From: Phlebotomus papatasi
Lineage: Eukaryota; Arthropoda; Insecta; Diptera; Psychodidae
NCBI RefSeq assembly: GCF_024763615.1
Contig: NC_077224.1
Span: forward strand, 18,941,078-19,005,077
Length of the DNA: 64,000 nucleotides
Direction: 5' to 3'
Below the pieces are notes generated by a model. It ran no database searches. It saw nothing but the letters and a program-made list of their open reading frames with translations, and had not been told where the DNA came from. This document shows, in pieces, positions 1-11,744 of this stretch (the stretch's first letter is position 1; each line of letters begins with the position of its first letter). Made by a program: the position numbers and the translations under genes.

Positions 1-269
1 TATCCCTAATAACTCACTTTGACGCAGTACCGCTTTTCCAAACAGCTTCTGCCTCAAATTACATTAATTGAGACAGTCATACGCGAGATGTATGATCGTT
101 TCCTCAGTCTCATTAGATTCCAGATGGCCAGTTAAAGTGTTGACAGCCCGACGCGGTCTCTAACGGCTGTCACCCACATCATAAGCAGTCCGTTTTTTAT
201 CGATATTGGCCATACATAGTCTGGACACATGTCAGTTAGTTGTCGCGGTCCAGTCCGTTTGATGAGCCT

Positions 270-415
270 TTAACCCTTTAAGGACGATTGGGTCACCGGT
301 GAGTCAAAAATTGAAATTTTCCTACGGCCATTCAAAGTCATGTTTCGCTCCAAAAAGGTGGAAAAATTATTTTTCTGATCTCCAATTTTAAACCTTCATG
401 TCCTTAAAGGGTCAA
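270..415. mobile_element. Small MITE with TTAA-type ends (piggyBac-like)
   Basis: Left end TTAACCCTTTAAGGAC and right end GTCCTTAAAGGGTCAA are inverted copies about 145 bp apart. The left end starts with TTAA; the right has TCAA. The same left end (CCCTTTAAGGACGATTGG) recurs near 40287 and 61753. TTAA targeting suggests a piggyBac-type MITE. Confidence 0.55.
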
Positions 416-566
416 CATATCTTCTCTTATTATAATTTCTTTATTTGTGAGGATCTGCGGTAGTCTAAAAATACCCTATTGGAATCGATCCTGCTTCTGG
501 TGACTGAAAGGAAACTCGTACCCCAGGAAACTTGTATTTATGAACATGAGCTCTATCATTTAACCC

Positions 567-825
567 ATCACTGAGAAAAAACGGGGGTGCGATTTGTTTT
601 TTCCTCATGACTTTAACACTTTTAGGTGTAAAAATATATCAACATTTTTTAATGTTAATTTTCCCCCTTTTTAAGGGTAAAATCAACATGAAAAAAGTGT
701 AACTTTAACCCATAATACACCTAAAAAGCATAATATTTTCACCGATTTCGGATCAATACTGCAGGGTAAAATAAACATTTCCGGAATTCCGTTATTTTAA
801 CTTTTTCGGATATCTCTCAGTGATT
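567..825. repeat. Possible MITE with CACTGAGA terminal repeats
   Basis: CATCACTGAGAAAAAACGGG near 567 is mirrored by TATCTCTCAGTGATTG near 810-825. The interior is A/T-rich with short palindromes (ACATTTTTTAATGT). No certain target duplication. Confidence 0.35.
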
Positions 826-1507
826 GAACTAAAGATCTTCAGTCTGAGTTTCGAAAGAATCATAGTACTGTACTCTTTCACGTTCTTTATATATGGGCTT
901 TAGTTAGGAGTTGGAGAGCCGAGAAGGTCAGTTCGGTCTAGAATGTCAGAGAAAAATGGTCTCTTGGGGGAATGTGGCTGGGTGCTTGAAGGTGTGCTGG
1001 CTAGTTGCTTAAGAGAACTCATTCCTTATCAATCCTTCCAATCTAAGAATTCGCAAAAAGCACAAAACGCGATAGCACAAAACGAGATTTCTCCATCACA
1101 TTTAGGATAGATATAATTTTATGTATTATAAACGTTTGAAAACGCACTTTGTTTATGTTTTCCATAAATGCAATTTTTTTTATTAGGGGTCCATCTGGAA
1201 GATGATTGCCCCGATAAATGCAATTTGACGGCCCAACAGATTAAATGTTGTCAGAACTTTAGCACTAACTAACTCTCAATTTAACAAAGTAATCTTGGTG
1301 AGGAACTGGCATTAGTCTCAGGTTTGAAGCCGGCCTTGGGATCAATCTTGGCATTACAATGGTTTTGGATAGTTACTATCTTTAGTATTTTGGTCCTCCT
1401 GGACTTTTCTAAAGTTTTTGACAGTATATCATCCTCTCTGTTCCACTACAACTTCAGAGCAATCTTCAGGATCTTTTTAGTTTTTCTACGGTACCTATCC
1501 GCCTTAT

Positions 1508-1719
1508 GGGTCCCGGTCATAATCCCGATAGCCAAAATCCCGAACGCCAAAATCCCGAAAGCCAAAATCCCGAATTAGTAAAAATGTCATAGCTACTCCC
1601 ACGATTCTACCCGTGCTTGCTGGAGGCAAATGGAAATCTTCTGTGTCTTTGGCTGTCTGTCTCTTCTGTGATTTTGGCTTTCGGGATTTTGGCCTTTTCG
1701 GGATTTTGGCTGCCACCGC
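1508..1719. mobile_element. hAT-like MITE (CCCGAA/CCAAAATC family), copy 1
   Basis: The 212-bp insert is flanked by the 8-bp duplication CGCCTTAT at 1500-1507 and 1720-1727. One end starts GGGTCCCGGTC, the other ends GGCTGCCACCGC, and each is followed inward by repeats of CCAAAATCCCGAA. It lies inside the LINE reverse-transcriptase frame, which resumes correctly when one duplication and the insert are ignored. The family recurs at 6506-6765 and 53894-54636 in the opposite orientation. An 8-bp duplication points to hAT-type transposition. Confidence 0.82.
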
Positions 1720-1798
1720 CGCCTTATACAATCTTACCTTGCATCCAGATCACCGATTGTAAAAGCTGGCGAATCAGTCTCGTCTCCATTTGACCTTA

Positions 1799-1908
1799 TG
1801 GCCTCTACATACTAGAGAAAGTTATGTCCATATTGAAGAAAATTCCCTACGCTTTTGCAAGAGAAACTCTTTAATATGGACATAAATTTCTCTAGTGTGT
1901 AGAGGCCA
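1799..1908. mobile_element. 110-bp hairpin MITE with TTA duplication (Tourist/Harbinger-like)
   Basis: Terminal repeats TGGCCTCTACA and TGTAGAGGCCA bound two arms that pair over most of the element. TTA is duplicated at 1796-1798 and 1909-1911. The LINE frame reads ...FDL|THGV... across the empty site. TTA duplications are typical of PIF/Harbinger MITEs. A relative lies at 27322-27458. Confidence 0.75.
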
Positions 1909-2103
1909 TTACTCATGGTGTTTCTCACAGGGCACTATTTTGGGACCCATTCTCTTTTCGCTTTTCATAATTGATCTCCCGCGATTACTTCGATATTGCG
2001 CATATCATTTGTACGCAGACGATCTGTAAATTTATTGTTCCGGGGATCTGTTGAATAAGATTTTACGTAATTCTCTCAACGATGAATTGGCGTAAATGAT
2101 TTT

Positions 2104-2367
2104 AGAGGGATGTCTCCGGTCATTGCCAGTGAAAATGTTAGTCACCCTAAGATGAAAACACTTTTTTGGTTTTGCCTAGAGCTTTCGATCCTGACGGGGA
2201 TCTTCTTCACTGGCTGGAAGGCCATTAAAAATATTTATTTGCAACGAATTTCTTTTTAACATTCCATGAAGGTCATTATTTGGACAATTTTTAACTCACT
2301 CAACTAAATTGTGTTTCCAAAGTCTTTCTTAGGGATTTTCACTGGCAATCACCGGAGACATCCCTCT
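2104..2367. mobile_element. 264-bp inverted-repeat MITE inside the LINE remnant
   Basis: The left end AGAGGGATGTCTCCGG and right end CCGGAGACATCCCTCT are inverted copies, and homology continues inward (CATTGCCAGTGAAAAT against ATTTTCACTGGCAATC). LINE-like coding text resumes after it. I see no clean target duplication. Confidence 0.65.
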
Positions 2368-2828
2368 GAGATCTTACGTGTTCGATACGGTGAATGATAA
2401 TTTGGAGAGGATGTCTCTCTGAGGCACTCGAAGTGTAGAAACTTTATCTCCAAGCCTATCCCTCTTCCACTATTCCTCTCACGCAATGAGATTCCTTCTT
2501 CCAGGCTGAGAAACCTAGATGTTATCTTTAACGATATACTTACTTGGTCCGATCACGCAGCTGAGACTTGTTGCAAGGTTTTTCTTACGCTACCTACGTT
2601 GCGATGATATCAATCCACGACGATTTACTCCAAGGGAAATTAAATTGCTTTTAGTTATAGCACTAATCGTTCCATTTTTCACATAAATATTAAGAGTTAA
2701 AATGTTTTTTTTAAGTCAAGGTTAATTTTAAAATTAAATTTATTTTAAGAAATATAACATTTGGCAGTTAGAAACACCTTAAACTTTATCATGATAAACA
2801 CAAAATTAAATTGGAACTCTGTTACTGT

Positions 2829-3488
2829 GCTATCGCACTAGGATTGTTCACATTTTAATTTTAAATTGAATTGAGCATTGAATTTGCTATCCTTTTTGAT
2901 TACGAATGACGCCATAAAGATGTGTGATAGTACTTAAAATGCTCCTTATTAATAACTTACCTGTTATGCAGAATGGTCCCCAAAGCCAGAAGAAAGAGTT
3001 GTAGGCTGCTTGCCAGAAGAAAGGGGCTGCTGATGTTTTTTTTTTCTTTTTTAAGCTATAAGAACTGGAGATTTCTTAACATAAAACACTTCAAATGGAT
3101 TTGAAAAAAAGCTTACGTTACTCCCGATACTGAATCTGCACTTCCTTCAAGTTCATCGCTTAATCACAGTGTTTATTTGGTTTTTAGGCCACAAATAATA
3201 TTAATTACAAGTAAATAATTGTAATGAGAACAATTTGGACTAAAAGATTATATAATATATTTAACAGCAATAAAATTTAAATTTATGAGCAATTTCATTA
3301 AAATGTTAATTTGCTAAATTCAAATTAATTTGAGCAACCACATTTACGCTATTTAAACGTGTTTTTGTGAACCAAGTATTAGGTTACATCAATGAATTAG
3401 TGAAAATCAATCAATTTAAAATCACGCACAGGAGCAATGTGAAAATTAATTTGAATTTTCAAATTAAAAAATCCTAGTGTGATACCAC
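2829..3488. repeat. Possible degraded MITE with CACTAGGATT ends
   Basis: GCTATCGCACTAGGATTGTT at about 2829 is mirrored by AATCCTAGTGTGATACCA at about 3469-3488. Both ends also carry nearby CACATT and AATTTTAAATT-like inverted text. The interior is AT-rich without coding potential. Confidence 0.35.
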
Positions 3489-3497
3489 ATTAAGAGA

Positions 3498-3988
3498 AAT
3501 TCGTCAGTTAAATCAGCATTTATCGTAACTTCATTTTTGCGATTTTGAGATATATATATATATATTTGGAATCAGCGTAATTTTGTTTATTAACGTACTT
3601 AAGAATAAGAAACTTTTATAAGCCCAATAAAAATTATTTTAAACAAAAATTATCGTAAATGCCTTTAATTAAGAAAAATGTATCAGAATTTGTCGTAACT
3701 TCCAAGATTTCCATACATTGGAAGTTACGGCTTAATAGACGATGGAAGTTACGAAAAAATATTATTGTGTTTCTTCTAACATATATCTCAATATTTCAGC
3801 TTTTAAATCATTTCATAAAGATTTTTTCGAGTTAATTTACAGTTTATTAGTGCCACTTTTATTACTTTTACTCAAAAGTATTACATTTGGGGCTCATTTT
3901 TAAGAAAAATAAAGATGAACTGAAAATTTGGTTTCCTGAAAACGTGTCAAAAGGAAGTTACGACAAATGTTGATTTAACTGACGAAAT
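3498..3988. mobile_element. About 490-bp MITE with long terminal inverted repeats
   Basis: The left arm TTCGTCAGTTAAATCAGC, followed by ATTTATCGTAACTTC, is mirrored by GGAAGTTACGACAAATG and TTGATTTAACTGACGAA on the right. Interior copies of GGAAGTTACG/CGTAACTTCC form smaller inverted repeats. It holds no ORF. A (TA)n run lies at about 3550-3565. Confidence 0.65.
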
Positions 3989-5281
3989 ATGTACCTATAT
4001 TTTAAAGCACAAAATACCCTCCTGAAGCTAAAATATCATTGCTGAATTGTTGATAACGATAAGGCTGACTATATTCATGGAACTAAACTCTATGAGATCA
4101 TCCAGAACCAGGGGCATGCCGTTTCCTATGTTTCCCATATGTTTTAAGCGTGCCGAAAGAACTTTTGAGTTTAATAGCTATTTTCTGTCATTGTAGAATG
4201 AATTAGCAAATAATAATAATACAAAATAAAAGCCAATTTAATGACGAAAAGGCAACCGAAAACTCCAAATTGGCAACCTACGTAGTTTTTGAAATATCTC
4301 GTGAAATGTCTACGAAAACAGGAAAAAAAATTACACTAAAACTGATTGCATTTTTGAGAGCTAATGTCAGCCCCCTGTCCAGAACTATCCGGATTTAACG
4401 CTTTAACTGGCAAACGTAAACACTGATAACATTTTGTCAGTACACCTCAGGCAGATCTTATAGATTATAGATAGATTATACGTTTCAAATTGAATTTATT
4501 GTGATGTACAAAAGAAGAAGAAGAGTGGAAGGAATAGGATAGACATATGCAAAACGTTTGAGAAAGAAAAGGATGTGAATTTTAATTCCGATGATCAGTA
4601 AAAATCTCCTAAATACTCTACCTGCCCCTAAATGTTCCCAATTATACGTTCGTTGAGCACTTTAACCTTTGGGTTCATTCTTATTTTAAATAAAGATGAC
4701 AGATATTATTTGTCATGGATGAGGAAATGCATGTTAAAAGATAATTGCCATTTAATTTTTAATTCTTTGACATGGGTTTTTCGCAGGACAAATTCCTCCA
4801 CAGTCCAATTCTTTATCCTGACTGACGGTGGATAATTTTTTTTTGTTTCCTTTTATTTCATTCATGTTAAATATACTGCCAGTATTTTCTTTATTTTCCG
4901 CCTATATTCACCCCCAAGTTCTTTAGCTTTACTTGCCCCCGTCCTTCCCATAAGAAAAAGACTTTTGAAACTGTATGAACAAGTCCTTTTTCATAAGAAA
5001 GCCACAAGGAGATGTGGAAAAATCTCTTGAAGATTTAGAGAAAATCCAAAAGTGCCTTGTTTCAAAGTCTAATGTGAAAATCCCTAAGAGATATTAAAGG
5101 ATAAAATTTATCTTTTCCTATGATTCACTCTGTTTACTCCCTTATTCCTTTGGTGGTCGTTTTGTCTCATCCACTGTACATTTCTCTTTAGATTTTCGCA
5201 ACAAGAAAAACAAAACAAAAAAATTTCCTGGAAGAAAATGCAATTAAGTAAAATGATTTGTGAAAATTTTCCCTTTTGCAG
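3989..5281. other. Gene-free AT-rich stretch before the DIP Ig1 exon
   Basis: I see no coding exon. At 4500-4600 there is a half copy of the repeat found whole at 6292-6502 (GATAGACATATGCAAAACGT). The rest looks like ordinary intronic sequence. Confidence 0.5.
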
Positions 5282-5385
5282 AACTCAACTTTCCCCGTTT
5301 TGCTGAACCCATTCCAAATATCACCGTGTCAGTGGGTCGTGATGCACTTCTGGCGTGTGTTGTGGATAATTTAAAAGGGTACAAG
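5282..5385 (+). CDS. DIP-gamma: DIP exon: first half of Ig domain 1
   Basis: The exon follows a good acceptor (ttttcccttttgcag) and ends at the donor aag|gtaaga. It enters with one base of a codon already supplied (phase 1) and leaves on a whole codon (phase 0). The text LNFPRFAEPIPNITVSVGRD, then ALLACVVDNLKGYK, is the A to B strand of an Ig V-type domain with its first Cys and an N-glycosylation site (NIT). In the family the next exon begins with V(A/G)W and carries the rest of Ig1. No signal peptide is encoded here, so at least one upstream exon exists. Confidence 0.82.
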
Positions 5386-6291
5386 GTAAGAAAATCTTCT
5401 ATTTTAGATGCATCCATAACACTAACAATAAATTTTCATGAAAAAGTCATCATCAATCATCTCCATCAGAGCCAGTGTTGATGAAATTAAGAGAGAAAAT
5501 ACAATGTTTTAAAATTGGATGTACTGCTTTGTAACAGTCTATTGGGGATATTTTCGCAAATCACCCAGGATTCTTGTCACGTTCACAAGAGTTTTCATTG
5601 AATTGTTCAATGGGTGCTTTAGTGCAAAACTTTATAGATATGTGTCAATAAAATGTTCATTTGATTTATCAGTGATAGAGTGGAGATTTTGTCCTTCAAA
5701 ATTTTCACCAAATTGCGGTTGAACTTTTACTTCACTTTTCTCTCTTTTATTTGTTCAATTTGTGAACTACCCAGAATGAATTTGGAAATTGCAGAGACAC
5801 AATGTTATATAATCATTTACATAATGTGTACAAAACTTTTTGATACATACGATGCATATACTTCAAATTGGTAAAATCTTTGATGCACAAATGCGATTGT
5901 CACATTCCTAGCGGTGATTGAATTAATTTTCAATATTTTGAATAATTTAAGAAGATTAAATTACATTTCTGTTGCATAGATGGTAAACAGGATCAATTCC
6001 TAAACAACGAATTTTGTGTATGAATGAATTTCCGCGGTTAACCATAATATAGCGTTATTTCAGCCTATTTCCATCGGGTAATACTATTTCTATAACTATC
6101 ATGCAACGCCTTCATTGGGCCTGAATTGACAATTATGTCACTTCACAAAAATATAGGCAACATTGTTTTTTATAGCATTAAAAATATGAAAAATATCGTA
6201 TTTCGTACCAATAAACTACTTTTGCTGTAAGCTTTATTGCTCTCTTGAACCATACCATTTAATACCTGTTAAAATTGACTTTCATCGCTCT

Positions 6292-6502
6292 GGTACACCT
6301 TTTAGATCAAGAAATTTTAAGTAATCGAAATTCACATCCTTCTCTTTCTCATGCGTTTTGTATATGTCTATCTCATTTTTTCGGACTGGATTTTTTCGGA
6401 TTTTAAGTGCGAAAGAGTAGGATAGACATATGCAAAACATTTGAGAAAGAAAAAGGTGTCAATTTTAATTTAATGAAATTTGTCCTATTTAAAAGGTGTG
6501 CC
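6292..6502. mobile_element. Hairpin MITE with GGYACACCTTTTA ends
   Basis: GGTACACCTTTTAGATC on the left mirrors TATTTAAAAGGTGTGCC on the right. The arms contain the same paired text (CATATGTCTATC-like against GATAGACATATGCAAAAC). A full relative lies at about 7858-8079 and a half copy at 4500-4600. The hAT-like MITE at 6506 has landed at its right end. Confidence 0.6.
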
Positions 6503-6505
6503 AGG

Positions 6506-6765
6506 GCGGCGGCAGCCAAAATCCCAAACACCAAAATCCCAAACGCTAAAATCCCGCAAACGTGAAAATACCGAAAGCCAAAACCCTGAATGTTCAAAAT
6601 CCTGAAAGCGATGAAATTATATGGAGGATAATATGTAGAATAATTCCCAATCCTGGGAACAGCTATATGACACTTTTAAGAATTCGAGATTTTGGCTTTC
6701 GGGATTTGCATAATTCGGGATTTTGGTGTTCGGGATTTTGGATTTCGGAATTTTGACCGGGACCC
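6506..6765. mobile_element. hAT-like MITE (CCCGAA/CCAAAATC family), copy 2
   Basis: The 260-bp element is bounded by the 8-bp duplication GTGCCAGG (6498-6505 and 6766-6773). It begins GCGGCGGCAGCC and ends GACCGGGACCC, with CCAAAATCCC-type repeats inside both ends. It is in the opposite orientation to the copy at 1508-1719. Confidence 0.85.
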
Positions 6766-6824
6766 GTGCCAGGGGATTTATGCTGCAAAATTACGATTTT
6801 GATACAATTTTCAATTACCGTATA

Positions 6825-7818
6825 GGGGAAGTGTGCCAAATTTCGGCCAGCTTCCAATTTCGGCCACTTTGAATGTAATTTCGGCCATGCAAATAAATTA
6901 ATTAAAATTATGTATGTAATCTTTGAACAGGCAATGAATTCATTTTGCTTTTAAATATTTATTCATTTTACGATGTATTAACACAAAGGCCGTTAAATTT
7001 TAGGTATAATTTAAATTTAAATTGCGTTGTAAAAACTCAGTGTGGAAAGAGTCTTACAAAAAATGTGACAGATCGTTTGTGTTTCTAGCAGTTTTGTGAT
7101 TTGTGGTGAAGTGCAGAAAGTTTTCCTTAGTTGTTTTTCATGAAAATTGATTAGTTTTCATTAAAGATTGTTTCTGTTTATGTTAATAGTGAATCAATCT
7201 TTGAAATTCGGGTAAAATTTCCTAGCTGGATCCTGTATTTCGCGTAAAAAAGTATATACTTTGTAAGCGTCTCTCCGGTGAGATAGTGTTGCCTATTCCG
7301 GCAACATCTTTTGCTTTCCTAAATTTCTTATTAATTTTATGTTTTTTTCAATTTCTGAGTTCTATAATGTCCAGAGAAAAAAAACCATCGCTTCTATGAA
7401 AAAGATGATGTGGAAAAGGCTTTGGAAGAGTTCAGGAAGGGGAAATTGCTACGGGAATCTGCGTGTAAATTTGAGATGCTACTCTTCAGGTCTTCAGGAG
7501 AAATTACACGGAAGATCTCAAGGCTTATGGGTAATATAAACGTTGCGTTACAAAAGCTGGCCAGAAAAAGGTGGCCGGTATTTCATACAAAGTGGCCGGA
7601 ATACTACCCAAAACAATGTTCATATTTTTATTAATTTTTCAATATTTTAGGAAGTGATTTAAAGAAAACAAAGATGACAAACTAGTCTTCAAGGTTCCAC
7701 ACAACCCTCCCCAAAAGGAGGTAACAAAAAAATATCAATATGAATTGAAAATATTGCATTTCAAACTTAGGATTTCGGTGCTTATATGCAACTATGCCGA
7801 AATTTGGTACACTTACCC
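6825..7818 (+). mobile_element. 994-bp pogo-derived element with psq-type HTH remnant
   Basis: TA duplications lie at 6823-6824 and 7819-7820. The left end GGGGAAGTGTGCCAAATTTC is mirrored by GAAATTTGGTACACTTACCC. At about 7395-7500 the frame reads YEKDDVEKALEEFRKGKLLR and ESACKF. This matches the psq helix-turn-helix of pogo/Tigger transposases (A-L-x-x-x-R-x-G-K pattern). No DDE catalytic domain is present, so it is non-autonomous. The interior is homologous to the element at 38828-39894 although the end sequences differ. Confidence 0.72.
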
Positions 7819-7857
7819 TAACAAAATCTTTTCAACAATTTCCTCTATTATGACTTC

Positions 7858-8079
7858 GGCACACCATTTAATTCGGGAAAATTTCATGAAATTTAAATTT
7901 ACATTGTTTTCGTTCTCAAATTGTTTACATAAGTCTATCTTATTCCTTCGCACTCTTCTTCTTCTTTTGAACATCAAAACAAATTCAGTTTTGATTGGAT
8001 AGGCATATGCCGAACGTTTGAGAACAAAAGCAATGTGAATTTTGATTTAACGAAATCTTCCTAATCTAAAACATGTCAA
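7858..8079. mobile_element. Hairpin MITE, second copy of the GGYACACC family
   Basis: The left arm from GGCACACCATTTAATTCGGG and the right arm ending near AAAACATGTC pair over about 90 bp each, with ACATTGTTTTCGTTCTCAAA mirrored by TTTGAGAACAAAAGCAATGT. It starts 38 bp after the pogo-like element. Confidence 0.6.
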
Positions 8080-8618
8080 TCAAAAAGCTATAGCTGACTG
8101 TTATCCTTTAAAGATAGATTTCATCCACAAATGTCATATACTGAGAACTTATACATATTTATAAAGTTTGTGGCTAATCAATCGTGTCCATTGGGAATCC
8201 TACAGACAGATGCGACAGATGGTTATGGTCATTTACAATTTATATCTGAAAAGGTGTCACGTTCATCCTTAATCAATAGCAAGGCATTTCATTAAAGAAC
8301 TAGAACAATCCAATCTCAAATTAGCTATAAATATATATTTTGATGTATTCCTTAAAGGGTTGGTTATTGATAATTGAGGGGCAAAACAATGCTTACCTTT
8401 CGCATCAATATCCTTCCAATAAGACCTTTGGAAATTTCTAATCTGATGTACTAACACTGACTGCGAGATATAAACTGAAATGTGGATCATAATATAATAC
8501 GAATAACGTAAAAATAAAGAAATATGGAAACATGAAAGAGAAAATAACACACTAAAACTTCTACTTCAACAGAAAGTTATTTGAGCTTTCGAGAATTGTT
8601 ATAATTATCTACTTGAGT

Positions 8619-9548
8619 ATACGAGATCTTCTTCCAAGGAATTTGTAGAGAATACTTTATGATTAATCACAGTTGGAATTCGGAAAGAAGGAAGGGATAT
8701 AAAGTAGCATTATACACTTAAAATTAAATATAATTTGGCAGAATATGCAATTTTCTACACCAAGTAGGTATGTGTCTCGGCTTACTGAATTTTAAGGTCA
8801 ATCTGTTACGAGATCTTCTTCTAAGGAATTTGTAGAGAATACTTTATGATTAATCACAGTTGGAATTCGGCAAGAAGGAAGGGATATAAAGTAGCATTAT
8901 ACACTTAAAATTAAATATAATTCCGCACAATATGCAATTTTCTACACCAAGAAGTATGTGTCTCGGCTTACTGAATTTTAAGGTCAATCTGTTACGAGAT
9001 CTTCTTCTAAGGAATTTGTAGAGAATACTTTATGACTAATCACAGTTGGAATTCGGCAAGAAGGAAGGGATGTAAAGTAGTATTATACACTTAAAATTAA
9101 ATATAATTCGGCACAAAATGCAATTTTCTACACCAAGAAGTATGTGTCTCGGCTTACTGAATTTTAAGGTCAATCTGTTACGAGATCTTCTTCTAAGGAA
9201 TTTGTAGAGAATACTTTATGACTAATCACAGTTGGAATTCGGCAAGAAGGAAGGGATGTAAAGTAGTATTATACACTTAAAATTAAATATAATTCGGCAC
9301 AAAATGCAATTTTCTACACCAAGAAGTATGTGTCTCGGCTTACTGAATTTTAAGGTCAATCTGTTACGAGATCTTCTTCTAAGGAATTTGTAGAGAATAC
9401 TTTATGACTAATCACAGTTGGAATTCGGCAAGAAGGAAGGGATGTAAAGTAGTATTATACACTTAAAATTAAATATAATTCGGCACAAAATGCAATTTTC
9501 TACACCAAGAAGTATGTGTCTTGGCTTACTTACTTTTAAGGTCAATCT
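8619..9548. repeat. Tandem array, five copies of a 186-bp unit
   Basis: The landmark GTTACGAGATCTTCTTCTAA recurs at 8805, 8991, 9177 and 9363, exactly 186 bp apart, with a more diverged first copy at about 8619. Units 3 to 5 are almost identical, units 1 and 2 carry more differences, and the last unit breaks off after CAATCTGTT. No long ORF runs through it. Confidence 0.9.
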
Positions 9549-9764
9549 GTTTCTGTTTTCGGTACTTAAAGTCATGGTACCGTCGTATTTGAAATCTAAT
9601 TATAATAAATTGTCTTATTATTTTGATATATTTTCACATTTTGACATAAAAAAATTTGCAAAGAATCGTTAAACCAAGACACAAACCAGAACCACAAATA
9701 CTCGATTTTCAAAATAAGAGATTTTTTATCTAAACTTTGGAAGCCAAATTTAATGTCTTATGGC

Positions 9765-10012
9765 AATGGCACACTTTTTCAGTTGAGTGAAATGCAATAG
9801 ATTGAAATTTTACCTCTTACTCTTTCAAACTGAAATTAGATATTGCTGTTTTTTCTGTCAAATGAAATTTAAAATTGAAATTGAAAATATAATTAAAATT
9901 ACAATTTTCATTTGACAGAAAGAGATAAACGAGATAAACTAGATTGAATGAGTAAGAGGTGAAATTTGGATCGATTCAATTTCACTAAATTGAAAAGGTG
10001 TGTCAGCGCCAT
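9765..10012. mobile_element. Inverted-repeat MITE (GGCGCTGACA family), copy 1
   Basis: Left CAATGGCACACTTTTTCAG and right AAAAGGTGTGTCAGCGCC are inverted relatives. Longer paired text follows (TTTACCTCTTACTCTTTC against GAATGAGTAAGAGGTGAAA), and a central inner palindrome has TTCATTTGACAGAAAGAGA. A second copy lies at about 22918-23145. Confidence 0.62.
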
Positions 10013-11744
10013 TAAGATTTATTTAGTTGAGGATCTATACAATTTTACAATTTGAATTAGAAAGAGAGGAAGAGATTGCGGAAAACGTTCATTAAGTATT
10101 AAGCCAGAGTGTGCGCGAAGCTTGAAAGCCTTCCCTAGCTCAAATGGTATGTGTCTCTGCTAACCGAAATATTTAAATACTTAGTTTATATCGATATTAT
10201 ATTTTTGTGATTCGCCTCTATTATAATTAATAGAAAAGCCTTTTTTAGCGATAAAACTTTTGTGAATGCTTGTAGCAATTTTTATGTAAATTCTGACGTT
10301 TCTATGCCAAATTTTGTTTAGATATTGAACTCATGCCAATAAGTTTTCTTATTTATTTCGATCATTTATGAAACTTGCCTCACGCTATTCTTAGTTAAGA
10401 AAATCTTTTTCGTTTGTTGACGGACGAGACCTGTTAACTTAGAGAAGTCAAGTGGTATAAACCTGCAGTCTAAAGACTCAATTTAACTTAATTTATTTTT
10501 AAGCGCCATCTATTATGCTAGCCATTCATTAATCATTGCAGCTTAACACTATTTTTTGACAGACCATGTTCAGGACTCCAATTCGTGTATGCCTATTATT
10601 AAAATGAAAAAAGGGAATATAATAACTGCAAAATGATTTTTGGTGAAACGTAATATTGGGAAAAAAGAGGGGTACATGTCATTGAGTATGATTTTGATAA
10701 ATCTTTTTTGAAATGTCACTGAAAGAATCATAAATCATCTCTAAAAATAAAATACCATAAATTTTCAATAAATTGTTATTCTATTACGTTCAGAAATCGA
10801 TTGTTTCTCTTTTGTAGTGCTGCTGCATATATGTTACCATACATATGTATATATATATATAGGTGGTTGGGGTTTATTTCCCAATCCACGCCACGTTCTC
10901 CACACATATCGTCAATATAATAATTTTCTATTTTATTTTTGCGAAAAATGCTTGTATCTGGCTGTCTGGTAGTGGTTTTTGCACCATTAATAGAGGAATA
11001 CCATATATATGTACATTTTGTTGTTTATTGACATGATATATTTCCATATAGAGCAATTTTTCTTTCATAGACGAGAGCAAGAAAAAAAGAACAAGAAGAA
11101 AACCCAGAAAGAAAAATACATGAGGCAATAGGCGATATAGAAAAGAGAAAATTTGCGCACATATTTTGAAAGATGGTTCTTTCATTTGTGCAAAAAGGAA
11201 TATTGCTTTTGATATTGTTGAGTTTTTGTGCTTGTTCTTTGTCATACACACGCAATATGTTTTCTCAATGTTCTGTCTGTATCCTGAAAGCCTGCAAAGG
11301 TTCAACAGAATATTCTATCCCTTTTTCTTTCTCTTTTTTCTTCACTTCTTACTCATACCTAGGTCTCCTTACAAAGGTGTGCCCCTTTTTGTAATTTTAC
11401 TTTGAGATATTTAAAAGCCAGACACGATGTATATTTTATGCTCGAACTCCTTAGAGGGGGATGCAAATACAATTCGTCGAATTTTTGGCAACAGGCTGGG
11501 GATTCATTTTTGACACTGATGATATTTTCCCACTTATCTGTCAAGACGGTTCCGACCGAACGGTTAGAGATGGTGACTTAGGGTTTTCTTTAAATTCTCC
11601 GCTTTCGTCGATATGAGCTCAGTAAAAATAGATCTAGGAAAAGAAAAAGCTCTCTTTCTGGCTTTAAAATAAGCCATTTGAGGTTCAGAATCAACCCCGT
11701 TTATTTTTTATTTTAATGAGTTTTTTCAGGACTTTATTATTAGA
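10013..11744. other. Gene-free intronic stretch
   Basis: No exon recognised. A stub of another repeat (GTGTGCGCGAAGCTTGAAAG, 10110-10130) matches the ends of the hairpin at 51522-51707. A (TA)n run lies at about 10846-10862. Confidence 0.5.

Larger units (their letters stand above)
1290..2690 (+). pseudogene. Dead jockey-like LINE reverse transcriptase, broken by three insertions
   Basis: Reverse-transcriptase blocks appear in order in changing frames: LLDFSKVFDSI (about 1390-1435), a segment ending VPIRL at 1504, SRSPIVKAGESVSSPFDL (about 1740-1797), then THGVSQGTILGPILFSLF (from about 1911) and the catalytic-type motif YADDL near 2010. A later block around 2480-2600 resembles the C-terminal RT region (NLDVIFNDILTWSDH) and another at about 2595-2670 continues it. 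The blocks are separated by insertions at 1508-1719, 1799-1908 and 2104-2367 and by point stops and frameshifts, so it cannot make protein. Order and motifs fit a non-LTR retrotransposon, probably of the jockey group; the clade is inference. Confidence 0.75.

Noticed and set aside
10928..11405. Overlapping ORFs of 76-125 codons on both strands
   Set aside because: Low-complexity, hydrophobic translations of AT- and AG-rich DNA with no domain, splice signals or family resemblance.
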